Of a stretch of DNA of 64,000 nucleotides, positions 26,159 through 34,176 are shown piece by piece. Made by a program: the position numbers and the translations under genes. The stretch's first letter is position 1; each line of letters starts with the position of its first letter. The notes under the pieces were generated by a model. The model ran no database searches. It was not told the DNA's origin and worked only from the letters and a program-made list of their open reading frames with translations. The DNA is taken from positions 310,001 through 374,000 of the forward strand of contig CAVSII010000003.1 in NCBI GenBank assembly GCA_963727955.1, written 5' to 3'. The stretch is from Bog-756 sp963727955. Lineage in GTDB: Bacteria > Actinomycetota > Acidimicrobiia > Acidimicrobiales > RAAP-2.

Positions 26159-27304
26159 GTGGCCCGCCACTACCTCGACCACGCCTCGACCTCACCGCTT
26201 CGCCCCGAAGCCCGGGCGGCCATGGACGAGTGGATGGCCCACGGCGTCACCGCCGACCCCGGGCGGGTCCATACCGAAGGACGCATGGTGCGAGCCGCCC
26301 TGGAGGACGCCCGCGACCAGGTCGCCCACTTGCTGGGGGTGCGACCCCGTCAGGTGGTGTTCACCTCGGGCGGGACCGAGGCGATCAATGCCGCCGTGTG
26401 GGGGGTGACCCGGGCCGACCCCGGGCCGGTGGCCTGCGCCGGCGTGGAGCATTCCGCAGCCCGTGACGCCTCCGCCCGCGCCGGCCCGGTTATCACCGTG
26501 GCCGTGGACGCCACCGGCCGGATCGCCGTCGAAGGGGTGGCCGATGCGGTGGCCCGATCGCGGGCCGAACACCACCGGGACCCGGCCCTGGTCCACTGCC
26601 AGTGGGCCAACCACGAGGTGGGCACCGTCCAGCCGGTGGAAGCGGTGGTCGCCTACTGCGGGGCCGCCGGCCTGCCTGTCCATGTCGACGCGGTCATGGC
26701 CGCCGGACACCTGCCCATCGATCTCGACCGGCTGGGCGCCGACCTGGTGTCGGTCTCTGCCCACAAGCTGGGCGGCCCGACCGGCATCGGGGCCCTGGTC
26801 ATCCGCAGCGGGCTGCGTTACGAGCCGTTCGTGGTGGGGGGCGATCAGGAGAGGGCCCGCCGGGCCGGCATGGAGAACGTGGTGGCGGCCATCGGCTTCG
26901 GAGCGGCGGCCGGAGCTCTGGCCGCCCCGGGCCGGCTGGAACAGGAGATGAGCGCCGGTCGCCGGTGGACGGAGGACATGGTCGGGGCGGCCGGGGCAGT
27001 GGACCAGGTGACCGTGCTCGGTGATCCCGTTGAACGGGTGCCCCACCTCTTCTGTCTGGCAGTGGGGGGCGTGGAGGCCGAACCGGTGCTGCTCGGGTTG
27101 GACCAGGCGGGGATCGCCGTTCACTCGGGGTCGTCGTGCTCCTCGGAATCGCTCGAGCCGTCACCGGTTCTCGAGGCCATGGGGGCCGACGCCGAAAGGT
27201 CACTGCGGGTGTCGGTGGGGTGGTCGACCACCGACGCCGACAGCGAGGCCTTCTGTGCGGCCTTCGCCGGTGTGGTGGACCGGCTCCGATCACTGCGCAG
27301 CTGA
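26159..27304 (+). CDS. Cysteine desulfurase family protein (NifS/IscS-like)
   Basis: A 381-residue PLP enzyme that removes sulfur from cysteine for Fe-S clusters or thio-modified tRNA. PLP lysine is Lys203 (SVSAHKLGGPTG), the catalytic cysteine is Cys326 (HSGSSCSSES), and His98 and Asn151 (NHEVGTVQPV) are conserved. The residue three after Asp177 is Met180, where IscS has a Gln that contacts PLP. The GTG at 26159 lies 14 nt after the regulator stop; earlier in-frame codons overlap that gene. It is likely coexpressed with the SufR-like gene; no IscU/SufU scaffold is in the window, so the acceptor may be encoded elsewhere. Confidence 0.9.
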   Translation: MARHYLDHASTSPLRPEARAAMDEWMAHGVTADPGRVHTEGRMVRAALEDARDQVAHLLGVRPRQVVFTSGGTEAINAAVWGVTRADPGPVACAGVEHSAARDASARAGPVITVAVDATGRIAVEGVADAVARSRAEHHRDPALVHCQWANHEVGTVQPVEAVVAYCGAAGLPVHVDAVMAAGHLPIDLDRLGADLVSVSAHKLGGPTGIGALVIRSGLRYEPFVVGGDQERARRAGMENVVAAIGFGAAAGALAAPGRLEQEMSAGRRWTEDMVGAAGAVDQVTVLGDPVERVPHLFCLAVGGVEAEPVLLGLDQAGIAVHSGSSCSSESLEPSPVLEAMGADAERSLRVSVGWSTTDADSEAFCAAFAGVVDRLRSLRS

Positions 27305-27348
27305 CCGACACCCGCCAGGTCCGGTGAACCAGCCGGTAGGGTCATCGG

Positions 27349-28320
27349 GTGCGCGCCGTCGTCTGCGGAGAACTGGGGCCCCTCGACACGCTTGCCATTG
27401 ACGACATTCCTTCGCCGTCACCGGGTGAAGGACACGTGGTGGTCGACGTGCGGGCCGCCGGCGTCAACTTCGTCGATGGGCTCATCTGTCAGGGTCGCTA
27501 CCAGATCAAACCGGCCACGCCCTTCGTGCCGGGGAGCGAGATCGCCGGCGATGTGGCCGCCGTGGGGACCGGTGTGTCGGGCATCGAGGTGGGCGACAAG
27601 GTCATCGCTTTCACCGGGTTCGGCGGTTTCGCCCAACAGGTGGCGGTGTCTGCGCTCTCGCTGGTGCCGATGCCCTCGACCGTCGACTACGCCCAGGCGG
27701 CCACCCTCATCCAGAGCTACTGCACCATGCTGTTCACCCTGACCCGTCGCACCACGCTGGCCCCCGGCGAGTGGGTGCTGGTCCTCGGGGCGGGCGGGGG
27801 CATCGGACTGGCCGCCGTCGACGTGGCCCGGGCCCTCGGCGGACGGGTCATCGCCGCCGCCTCCAGCCCGGAGAAGCTCGAGGCCGCCCGTGGGCTCGGG
27901 GCCGAGGCCACCATCGCCTACGAGGAGGAAGACCTGAAGACCCGGGCCCGGGAGATCGCCGGGGGTGGGGTCGACGTGGTCATCGACCCGGTGGGCGGAC
28001 AGCACAGCGAGGCCGCCCTACGGGCCACCCGTCACCTGGGGCGGTTCTGCGTGATCGGGTTCGCATCCGGGCCCATCGCCTCCATCCCCCTCAACCAGAT
28101 CCTGCTCAACAACCGGACGGCGGTGGGGGTGGACTGGGGCGGCTGGACGTTCAAGGACCCCCTCGGCAACCGGGAGCTCATCGGCGAGCTGATGGCCATG
28201 GTGGAAGAGGGCCGGCTCCACCCGGTCCATCCGGTTCCTCATCATCTGGATGCGGCCGCCTCGGTGATGTCCGGTCTCATCGACCGTTCGGTGAGCGGCA
28301 AAGCGGTGCTCGTCCCCTGA
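27349..28320 (+). CDS. NADPH:quinone oxidoreductase family protein (zinc-independent MDR)
   Basis: A 323-residue medium-chain reductase of the quinone oxidoreductase subgroup, reducing quinones or enones with NADPH. It has the GVNFVDGLICQGRYQIKP substrate segment, a GxGxxG-type nucleotide site (LGAGGGIGLAAVDVARALG, near residue 145) and no zinc-ligand cysteines. The GTG start stands 6 nt after TAGGGT (27337-27342), indicating a leaderless mRNA. The physiological substrate is not evident. Confidence 0.92.
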   Translation: MRAVVCGELGPLDTLAIDDIPSPSPGEGHVVVDVRAAGVNFVDGLICQGRYQIKPATPFVPGSEIAGDVAAVGTGVSGIEVGDKVIAFTGFGGFAQQVAVSALSLVPMPSTVDYAQAATLIQSYCTMLFTLTRRTTLAPGEWVLVLGAGGGIGLAAVDVARALGGRVIAAASSPEKLEAARGLGAEATIAYEEEDLKTRAREIAGGGVDVVIDPVGGQHSEAALRATRHLGRFCVIGFASGPIASIPLNQILLNNRTAVGVDWGGWTFKDPLGNRELIGELMAMVEEGRLHPVHPVPHHLDAAASVMSGLIDRSVSGKAVLVP

Positions 28321-28361
28321 CCTTCTCCGTGGTCGGGGCACCGGTGGGATACTGACCGATC

Positions 28362-28772
28362 GTGGCCGGCGACAGTGGGACAGCCCTTGTGAACAAGCTC
28401 GGCATCAAAGAGGATGACACCGTCGCCCTCCTCGGTGCACCGGTTGGGCTCCTGACCGACCTGCCGGCCGGCGTGGTGGTCAAACACAACGGGCGGGGCC
28501 GGGCCGACGTGGTGGTGGGCTTCTTCGTGGGCCAGGCGGAGCTGACCCGGCGGCTCGGTTCTCTGGCCCGGATGGTGTTCCCCGCCGGTGGTCTGTGGAT
28601 CGCCTGGCCCAAGAAGGCGTCGGGGGTGGCCACCGACCTCTCCGACCACGCCGTCCGCCACCAGGCCCTCCCCCTCGGTCTGGTCGACAACAAGGTATGC
28701 GCCATCGACCAGACGTGGACGGGCCTGCGCCTGGTGTGGCGACAGCGACACCGCTCGTCGGCTCGGCCTTGA
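28362..28772 (+). CDS. DUF3052 family protein
   Basis: A 136-residue conserved actinobacterial protein of unknown function, with the DUF3052 pattern (LVNKLGIKEDDTVALLGAP, AVVGFFV-like strand, LWIAWPKKASGVATDLSD, VCAIDQTWTGLRLVWR). The lysine-rich WPKK followed by DxxWxxLR is characteristic. The GTG at 28362 is preceded by a TACTGA box with 6-nt spacing. It immediately precedes a membrane protein gene with which it may be cotranscribed. Confidence 0.88.
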   Translation: MAGDSGTALVNKLGIKEDDTVALLGAPVGLLTDLPAGVVVKHNGRGRADVVVGFFVGQAELTRRLGSLARMVFPAGGLWIAWPKKASGVATDLSDHAVRHQALPLGLVDNKVCAIDQTWTGLRLVWRQRHRSSARP

Positions 28773-28815
28773 CCCCCGGTCGAAAGACGGCACCCCGGCC
28801 CCCTCGAGCGCCCAG

Positions 28816-29697
28816 GTGACCCTAGCCATCACCTTCGGTGCCTACCTTTTGGGGGCACTCCTGGGGTTGGGCGCCCACCGGGCCGGCCCCGGGCTCCGCC
28901 GCGGCTGGCCGGTCTACCTCCGTATCCAACTGGTGGCCACCGCCGCCCTGGTCGGACTGTTTTCGGCCTGGCGGTTGACCGGGTTCAGCCAGATTGTGGC
29001 CCCTTTCGTCCTGGCCGCCGTGGGTGCTCTGCTGTTGGCCGTCGCCCATCTGGTGCGCGGGGAGCGCAGCAGCGGATTGGCCGAGCTGGAGGGATGGGCC
29101 GCCTTCCCCAACGGGACCTTCTGGGTCCTCCCCATAGCCGGGGCGCTGATCGGTCCGACCGGCAGCATGATCTCGGCGTTGGCCAACGCCGTCTACGCCG
29201 CTCCCAACGCGGTGTGCATCCACCTCATGCGGCGCGACGCCCCTATCTCCCAGCGACGCTCCACGACCTGGACCGACCAGTCGATGCTGCTGGCCGTGGT
29301 CCTCGGCCTTTCGCTCCACCTGGTGGGGCCGGCGCCCCAGGGGTCGGAGTGGGTCCTCCGGGTGGCCGGGCCGCTGCTGGCCTTCGTCGGCGCCGGTCTC
29401 TACACCGGCTCGGTTCTCCATCCCCACAACGCCTCGGTGGAGCGGACGGTGTCCGAGTACCGGCGGTGGGCCCTTCTGACCGCCGTGCGCATCGTCTACC
29501 TGGTGGTCATCGCCCTGGTCACCCGATCGACGGCGGTGGCGGTCATCGCCGTCCTGTCCGCCTTCGGCCCGCCCGCCTTCAACCCACCCCAGCAGGCCGT
29601 GCTCTACGGCTACCGGTCAGGGGTGGTCATGGTGGCCGTGCGATGGAGTTGGGTCTTCCTTCCCATCGGACTGGTGCTCGCTCTTCTCATCCGGTAA
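28816..29697 (+). CDS. AEC-like multi-pass membrane transporter
   Basis: A 293-residue hydrophobic protein with about nine or ten predicted membrane helices. The central FPNGTFWVLPIAGALIG and a Pro/Asn-bearing helix resemble the auxin-efflux-carrier (AEC) family, but identity is low by eye. The GTG at 28816 was chosen because upstream in-frame residues overlap DUF3052 and are not hydrophobic; there is no Shine-Dalgarno, so the start is uncertain. Substrate unknown. Confidence 0.65.
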   Translation: MTLAITFGAYLLGALLGLGAHRAGPGLRRGWPVYLRIQLVATAALVGLFSAWRLTGFSQIVAPFVLAAVGALLLAVAHLVRGERSSGLAELEGWAAFPNGTFWVLPIAGALIGPTGSMISALANAVYAAPNAVCIHLMRRDAPISQRRSTTWTDQSMLLAVVLGLSLHLVGPAPQGSEWVLRVAGPLLAFVGAGLYTGSVLHPHNASVERTVSEYRRWALLTAVRIVYLVVIALVTRSTAVAVIAVLSAFGPPAFNPPQQAVLYGYRSGVVMVAVRWSWVFLPIGLVLALLIR

Positions 29698-29738
29698 CAG
29701 GACGTCGCCGCCCACAAGCGCGTGCCGGTCCGGCGCTC

Positions 29739-30050
29739 TCAGTGGGCCGCCTGCTCTTCGACGACCACCGTCTCGAAGTGTTCGACCACCGGCGGGGGGT
29801 CGTAGAAGTGGTGGAGCAACCGGCGCCACTCCGGGAATGCCTCCGAACCCCGGAAGCCTTCGGTGTGGTCTTCCAGCCGTTCCCATTCGACCAGCAGAAG
29901 GTAACGGCCGGGCGTCTCCAGACAGCGTTCGAGCCGCACCGAGCGACACCCGGCGGAGGAGGCGATGAGAGGACGGGCCACCGCGAAAGCCGCCTCGTAT
30001 CTCTCGTGGGCACCGGGGTCGATATCGAGAACGACGTGTTCGAGGATCAC
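29739..30050 (-). CDS. Antibiotic biosynthesis monooxygenase (ABM) domain protein
   Basis: A 103-residue ferredoxin-like ABM-fold protein (ILEHVVLDIDPGAHERYEAAF; YLLLVEWERLEDHTEGFRGS; a final HFETVVVEE strand). Such proteins act as small cofactor-free monooxygenases or as dimeric stress proteins; no activity can be assigned. The GTG start follows TAGCCT by 6 nt, indicating a leaderless mRNA. Confidence 0.85.
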   Translation of the reverse strand: MILEHVVLDIDPGAHERYEAAFAVARPLIASSAGCRSVRLERCLETPGRYLLLVEWERLEDHTEGFRGSEAFPEWRRLLHHFYDPPPVVEHFETVVVEEQAAH

Positions 30051-30074
30051 TGTTCGAGGCTACCCGGCCTCGTG

Positions 30075-30995
30075 TTACCTGTAGTAGTGATCCTGCTCGA
30101 GGTCTTCGAGGAGGCTGGGACCGGTGGGCTCCCATGCCAACAGCTCCCGGGTGATGGCGGCAGTGGCCGGCGCGTCCATGGCCACGAAGTGTCCGAGAGG
30201 GGCGAAGTGTGCGACGGCGTCGCCGGGAGGGATCGATGCGGCGGGAACGTCGAGGTGACGACCCATCGCCTCGGCGACGTCGCCGAAGGGGACCCCCTGG
30301 TCGCCCACCGCGTGCAGGACCGAACCAGCAGGGGCGGACTCGACGGCCAGCCGGGTGAGGCGGGCGGCATCGGTTCGGTGCACCGCCGGCCAGCGGTTGG
30401 CGCCGTCCCCCACGTAGCCGGCCACGCCCCGCTGGCGGGCGATGCCCACCAAGGTGGCCATGAACCCGTTGTCGCCGTCGCCATGGACGGTCGGAGGGAA
30501 GCGCAGCACCGACGAACGGACCCCGATGCCCCTCAACGAGAGGGTGAGCAGGGCGGTGGCCGCCCGGACCCCGGCGGGGTTGGCTCGAATTTCGGCGCCG
30601 GGCACCAGTCCGTCGTTTTCGGTGGAAGCCCGACCGGCGGCGGCCAGCCCGAGTATTCCCGAGGCCAGTACGAAGGGACGGTCGGAACCGGCCAGGGCCG
30701 CACCCATGGCCTCCACCGCCCGCCGGTCGGCGGCGCCGGCGGCGGCGAAGTTGCCACCGAAGGCCACCTCGTGCTGGAAGGCCAGGTGGACCACTCCGTC
30801 GGCGTCGTTGGCCGCTTTGGCCAGTCCGTCGGGTTCGTCGAGGTCGCCTCGGTACACCTGGGCGCCGGCCTCTTCCAGTTTCTGGGCCGATCCATCGGAG
30901 CGGGCCAGGCCGGCCACCTCGTGGCCGGCTCCGAGCAGCTCGGGCACCACGGCCGAGCCGATCCAACCCGATGCGCCAGTAACAAAGATTCTCAT
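30075..30995 (-). CDS. NAD-dependent epimerase/SDR-family oxidoreductase
   Basis: A 306-residue extended short-chain dehydrogenase with the N-terminal nucleotide site TGASGWIGSAVV, DLDEPDGL and a VVHLAF segment. The usual YxxxK catalytic pair is not clear, as in atypical SDRs that bind NADPH and act as reductases or sensors. The ATG has GGGAGG 8 nt upstream. It is divergent from the TetR gene at 31083, and the gap contains two operator-like repeats, so it is probably the regulator's target. Confidence 0.87.
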   Translation of the reverse strand: MRIFVTGASGWIGSAVVPELLGAGHEVAGLARSDGSAQKLEEAGAQVYRGDLDEPDGLAKAANDADGVVHLAFQHEVAFGGNFAAAGAADRRAVEAMGAALAGSDRPFVLASGILGLAAAGRASTENDGLVPGAEIRANPAGVRAATALLTLSLRGIGVRSSVLRFPPTVHGDGDNGFMATLVGIARQRGVAGYVGDGANRWPAVHRTDAARLTRLAVESAPAGSVLHAVGDQGVPFGDVAEAMGRHLDVPAASIPPGDAVAHFAPLGHFVAMDAPATAAITRELLAWEPTGPSLLEDLEQDHYYR

Positions 30996-31010
30996 GGTGG
31001 GTACCTCCCA

Positions 31011-31068
31011 GCGTTGATGTCAGTAACTGCTATCACAACATATCCCGGATGTCAGTGACTGTCAACGC
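31011..31068. promoter_or_regulatory. Probable TetR operators between the SDR and tetR genes
   Basis: Two copies of GATGTCAGTNACTG (31016-31029 and 31048-31061) each contain a CAGT-N-ACTG palindrome and start 32 bp apart, three helical turns. An outer inverted repeat GCGTTGA/TCAACGC (31011-31017, 31062-31068) frames them. TAAGAT at 31070-31075, 7 nt before the tetR ATG, is the likely -10. This is a typical layout for an autoregulating TetR repressor. Confidence 0.65.
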
Positions 31069-31082
31069 TTAAGATGTTAGCC

Positions 31083-31652
31083 ATGGGTCGATGGCAGCCG
31101 GACGGTCGGGGGAGGCTGCAGGAAGCCGCCCTGGCTCTGTACTCGGAGCGGGGATTCGACCAGACCACCGCCGCCCAGATCGCCGCCCGGGCCGGTCTGA
31201 CCGAGCGGACCTTCTTCCGCCACTTCGCCGACAAGCGAGAAGTGCTCTTCGGTGGATCCGCCCTCCTTCAGGAGAGGATCGTGGCCGGCGTAGCCGGAGC
31301 CCCTCCGGAGGACGGACCACTCGACGCCGTGGCCTGTGGACTGGCTACCGGCGCCGCCCTGCTGGGCGAATTCCGGCGGGACCTGTCCCGCCAACGCCAA
31401 GCGGTCATCGCCGCCAATCCCGAACTGCGAGAGCGGGAGTTGGCCAAGCTGGCCGACTACGCCACATCGATGGCCGAAGCCCTGCGCCACAGGGGGGTGG
31501 GCGAGCCGCAGGCCAGCCTGGCCGCCGAGGCGGGCATGACCGTGTTCCGTGTCGCCGTCGAACGGTGGGCCAACGGAGACAACGACCAGGATCTGGCCGA
31601 AGTCATGCGCAACTCCATGGCCGACCTTCGGTCGGTAGCCGGAGGCGGCTGA
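31083..31652 (+). CDS. TetR/AcrR-family transcriptional regulator
   Basis: A 189-residue TetR repressor with an N-terminal HTH (QEAALALYSERGFDQTTAAQIAARAGLTERTFFRHFADK) and a helical ligand domain. The ATG at 31083 is 7 nt after TAAGAT and lacks a Shine-Dalgarno, so translation is probably leaderless. It likely controls itself and the divergent SDR gene through the repeats in the gap; the ligand is unknown. Confidence 0.9.
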   Translation: MGRWQPDGRGRLQEAALALYSERGFDQTTAAQIAARAGLTERTFFRHFADKREVLFGGSALLQERIVAGVAGAPPEDGPLDAVACGLATGAALLGEFRRDLSRQRQAVIAANPELRERELAKLADYATSMAEALRHRGVGEPQASLAAEAGMTVFRVAVERWANGDNDQDLAEVMRNSMADLRSVAGGG

Positions 31653-31706
31653 GCCCCACCGGCTCCACGGGACCGGGCCGCCGAGGCCGTCGGGCAGTGA
31701 CCCTGG

Positions 31707-32177
31707 TCAGCTCTGGGAGCGGGTGCGCTCCAGCAGCAAGGGTGTGCTGGTGGCGACGATGACAAAGAGGGCAAAGGTGACGAGGTGCACGCCCGTGCAC
31801 CAGAGGCAGATCTTCTTGACGGTGAAGAGCTCGGTCGAGATGAGGTACAGAACGGTCACGATGCCCACCGCGGCCACCGCCAATCGCAGGAGGTGAATCC
31901 GGGCGTCGCCAGACCGCCAGGCCACCGGGAGGCAGAGCGCTCCGAGAGCCAGGAAGAACACGATGCCGTAGACGGGGACGGGTATGCCGATCACCACTGA
32001 CTGGGCGCTGGTGAGCACGGCGGCACAGTCGACGGGACCGGCATTCACGCATACCAGTGAACCGGGATGAACGTGAACCCAGAGGGTGTATCCGGCCAGC
32101 GCCAGCCCGATAGCGCAGAGCACCAGGGAGGCGATGATGCGCCCCCGTTGGCTGGATTCACCTTGGCCGGTCGACAC
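31707..32177 (-). CDS. Vitamin K epoxide reductase (VKOR) family protein
   Basis: A 156-residue membrane protein with four or five helices. Cys43 and Cys51 form the loop pair and CLWC (124-127) the active-site CXXC of VKOR homologues, which reoxidise periplasmic DsbA-like oxidoreductases using quinone. No DsbA is adjacent. Start is a GTG 6 nt after TATGGT, divergent from a small gene whose own TACCAT lies only 20-25 bp away, so two leaderless promoters sit back to back in 43 bp. Confidence 0.92.
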   Translation of the reverse strand: MSTGQGESSQRGRIIASLVLCAIGLALAGYTLWVHVHPGSLVCVNAGPVDCAAVLTSAQSVVIGIPVPVYGIVFFLALGALCLPVAWRSGDARIHLLRLAVAAVGIVTVLYLISTELFTVKKICLWCTGVHLVTFALFVIVATSTPLLLERTRSQS

Positions 32178-32220
32178 GGCCCAACCATACCGGGACAGAC
32201 CGTGGCGTTACCATGCGCCC

Positions 32221-32382
32221 ATGCCTGCCGTGGTCCTGCGAGGTCCTGCCAATACGGCTCCCGAAAGCATCGTCGGCCCCTTCTCCTCCTTGGAGGAGGC
32301 AGAAGAGTGGGCGCGGCAGCATCCTCGCCACGGTGGCTATTGCGTTGCTCAGGTGCTCACCGATCCAGCGGAGATCGCCTGA
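32221..32382 (+). CDS. Small hypothetical protein (53 aa, SPOR/YciI-like strand-helix)
   Basis: A 53-residue protein: a strand (AVVLRGP), GPFSSLEEAEEWARQHP and a final GYCVAQVL strand, reminiscent of a short SPOR-like alpha-beta unit, but too short to assign. The ATG at 32221 follows TACCAT (32209-32214) by 6 nt, and a hairpin lies 14 nt after the stop, so it looks like a complete small gene. Confidence 0.65.
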   Translation: MPAVVLRGPANTAPESIVGPFSSLEEAEEWARQHPRHGGYCVAQVLTDPAEIA

Positions 32383-32395
32383 TCAACCCCGGTCC

Positions 32396-32415
32396 CTTCC
32401 CGACTTTCCGGGAAG
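32396..32415 (+). terminator. Hairpin after the 53-aa gene
   Basis: CTTCCCG and CGGGAAG form a 7-bp stem with a 6-nt loop 14 nt past the stop codon. No U-tract follows, so strength is uncertain. Confidence 0.45.
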
Positions 32416-32482
32416 CCGTGATCCTCGATGGCCGTATCCAACCCGTGGGAGCTACCTGTCGCCTTTGGGGACTGGTTGTCGT

Positions 32483-32719
32483 TCACGCCGGCCGGTGGTT
32501 GGAAAGGAGATAGGCACCACCGACCTTCGACACGGCGATCACCGGGCCCACGCCGGGAGCATGGTGACGCTCGACGTAACCTCGGCAATTGGCCTCTTCC
32601 CACACGGGCAGACGCGGGCACGACGTGCGCCACGCATCCAGGACCTCGGCGTAGGGGCGCGGGCCGGGTCCGAGCCACTCGAGGAGGTCGAGGATCAGGT
32701 TGTCGACGGTGTCGGTCAT
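32483..32719 (-). CDS. Conserved small hypothetical protein (78 aa)
   Basis: A 78-residue acidic and helical protein (MTDTVDNLILDLLEWL at the start, then AEVLDAWRTSCPRLPVWEEAN and RHHAPGVGPVIAVSKVGG). I recognise the type from actinobacteria but no function. It lies 77 nt after the DAHP synthase stop on the same strand. The ATG at 32719 is used; a TTG at 32734 has a strong GGAGGAGG 11 nt upstream and is a real alternative. It converges with the 53-residue gene. Confidence 0.6.
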   Translation of the reverse strand: MTDTVDNLILDLLEWLGPGPRPYAEVLDAWRTSCPRLPVWEEANCRGYVERHHAPGVGPVIAVSKVGGAYLLSNHRPA

Positions 32720-32796
32720 GGGCCTTGCCCACAATCATGGCATGTCCTCCTCCATCTCATCGGCGAAACGGCGCCTCTCATCAGCGAGACGGCGCG

Positions 32797-33990
32797 TCAC
32801 GCCGGCCATGCCGACGTCATCGGCGCGTCCATCGACGGGGCCACCGCCTTCTCGCTGGTGGTCGCGGAGGAGTGGCCGCCGTCGCCCTGGATCGCGGCCT
32901 GGGAACCGGTGGCATGACCCCGTCGTCGCCGCCGGTCGACCGAGCGGGCCAAACCTTCGAGAACGGCCACCGTCGTGCTCCAACCCATGCAGGCGTCGGT
33001 GACGCTCTGACCAAAGATCAACCGGGAAGGATCGGAGCCACGGACCTCCTGGCGGCCGGCCTTCAAGAAGCTCTCGAGCATGACCCCGACCATGCCCGGT
33101 TCGCCGAGGGCCAGCCGTGCACCGATGTCGGCAGCCACCCGGGGTTGGACCCGATGGTCTCGCCCACTGTTGCCGTGGCTGGCATCGACCATCAGCCGAG
33201 GAGGGAGGCCGGCCTGGGTCAGGCGCTGGACGGCTTCGGCCACCCCGGCCCGGCCGGCGTTGGGTCCTGAGGCGCCGCCGCGCAGCACGACATGGGCGTC
33301 GGGGTTTCCTTCGGTGTAGGCGGCGGCGGCCCGGGCGTGGTGGTCGATGCCCACCAGGAGCTGGGGGCGGCCGGCCAACCCCACCGCATCCACCGCCACC
33401 TGGATGTCGCCGGACGTCGAGTTCTTGAAGCCGATGGGCATCGCCAGGCCGCTGGCCAACTGCCGGTGGACCTGGCTTTCGGCGGTGCGCGCCCCCACGC
33501 ACCCCCAACTCACGGCGTCGGCCAGGTAGTGGGTTGTCATCGGATCGACGAACTCGCAGCCCACCGGGAGGCCGAGGGTCAGGATCTCGACGAGCAGGGC
33601 CCGAGCGGCGAAGAGGCCGTCACCCACCCGGAAGCTGTCGTCCATTCCCGGATCGGCCACCAGGCCCTTCCAGCCGTCCGACGTCCGCGGTTTCTCGAAG
33701 TAGGTCCGCATGACCACAACCAGCTGGTCGTCCAGGCGATCGGCCACCCGCGCCAACCGCTCGGCGTAGGTGAGCGCGGCCGTCCGGTCGTGGATGGAGC
33801 ACGGTCCCACCACCACCAGCAACCGGTCGTCCTCGGCCCGCATGACCGACGCCGCCCTCCGGCGCCCGGACAGGACGGTTTGTCGGTTGGCCGGTGTGAG
33901 CGGCACGCTGTCGGCCAGCCGGGCCGGCGAGTCGAGCGGGTACACCTCGCCGATGCGCCAGTCGGTGGTCGGCTCGTCGGGGTTGATCAT
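32797..33990 (-). CDS. 3-deoxy-7-phosphoheptulonate synthase (type I DAHP synthase)
   Basis: A 397-residue type I (AroF/G/H-like) enzyme that condenses PEP and erythrose-4-phosphate at the entry to the shikimate pathway. Metal and substrate motifs VVGPCSIHD, RTYFEKPRTSDGWKG, GFKNSTSGD, MVDASHGNSGRDH and VMLESFL are present. The core ends near SVTDACMGW..LARSVDR; a ~45-residue low-complexity C-terminal tail follows and is unusual. The ATG has AGGAAGG 7 nt upstream. The gene is preceded by a Tyr-Trp-Trp-Phe leader ORF and an intrinsic terminator, so transcription is most likely attenuated by aromatic amino-acid supply. Confidence 0.93.
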   Translation of the reverse strand: MINPDEPTTDWRIGEVYPLDSPARLADSVPLTPANRQTVLSGRRRAASVMRAEDDRLLVVVGPCSIHDRTAALTYAERLARVADRLDDQLVVVMRTYFEKPRTSDGWKGLVADPGMDDSFRVGDGLFAARALLVEILTLGLPVGCEFVDPMTTHYLADAVSWGCVGARTAESQVHRQLASGLAMPIGFKNSTSGDIQVAVDAVGLAGRPQLLVGIDHHARAAAAYTEGNPDAHVVLRGGASGPNAGRAGVAEAVQRLTQAGLPPRLMVDASHGNSGRDHRVQPRVAADIGARLALGEPGMVGVMLESFLKAGRQEVRGSDPSRLIFGQSVTDACMGWSTTVAVLEGLARSVDRRRRRGHATGSQAAIQGDGGHSSATTSEKAVAPSMDAPMTSAWPA

Positions 33991-34050
33991 CGGGAATCCT
34001 TCCTGCGAACCAGGTCCCGAAGATGACCGGCTCGCCACATTGTGGGCAAA

Positions 34051-34080
34051 CAAAAAGGCAGAGGCGTGAAGCCTCTGCCT
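34051..34080 (-). terminator. Intrinsic terminator (attenuator) before the DAHP synthase gene
   Basis: On the minus strand AGGCAGAGGC (34080-34071) and GCCTCTGCCT (34065-34056) form a perfect 10-bp stem with a TTCAC loop, followed by a T-rich run (TTTTGTTTG). It lies between the leader ORF and the ATG of the DAHP synthase 60 nt downstream, the textbook position for an attenuator. Weak pairing of upstream leader sequence (GGAGC at 34123-34119 with GCTCC at 34085-34081; CCTGG with CCAGG) could make an antiterminator, but this was not computed. Confidence 0.8.
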
Positions 34081-34103
34081 GGAGCCGGTCCTGAAATGCG
34101 CGC

Positions 34104-34169
34104 TCAGTGCGTCATGACGCTCCGAGGGCCACCCAGGGCCGGCCCGTCAAACCACCAATAGCAGCGCAT
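34104..34169 (-). CDS. Aromatic leader peptide of the DAHP synthase attenuator (21 aa)
   Basis: A 21-codon ORF beginning Met-Arg-Cys-Tyr-Trp-Trp-Phe and ending ...Ser-Val-Met-Thr-His. Four aromatic codons in a row (TAT TGG TGG TTT), covering all three aromatic amino acids, are very unlikely by chance in GC-rich DNA. The ATG is preceded, 7 nt upstream, by an extended -10 box (TGG-TAACGT, 34182-34177 for the hexamer), so it is probably translated from a leaderless mRNA. Ribosome stalling at these codons would decide whether the terminator at 34051-34080 forms. It starts 38 nt after the ccmH stop. Confidence 0.78.
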   Translation of the reverse strand: MRCYWWFDGPALGGPRSVMTH

Positions 34170-34176
34170 GGCACCA

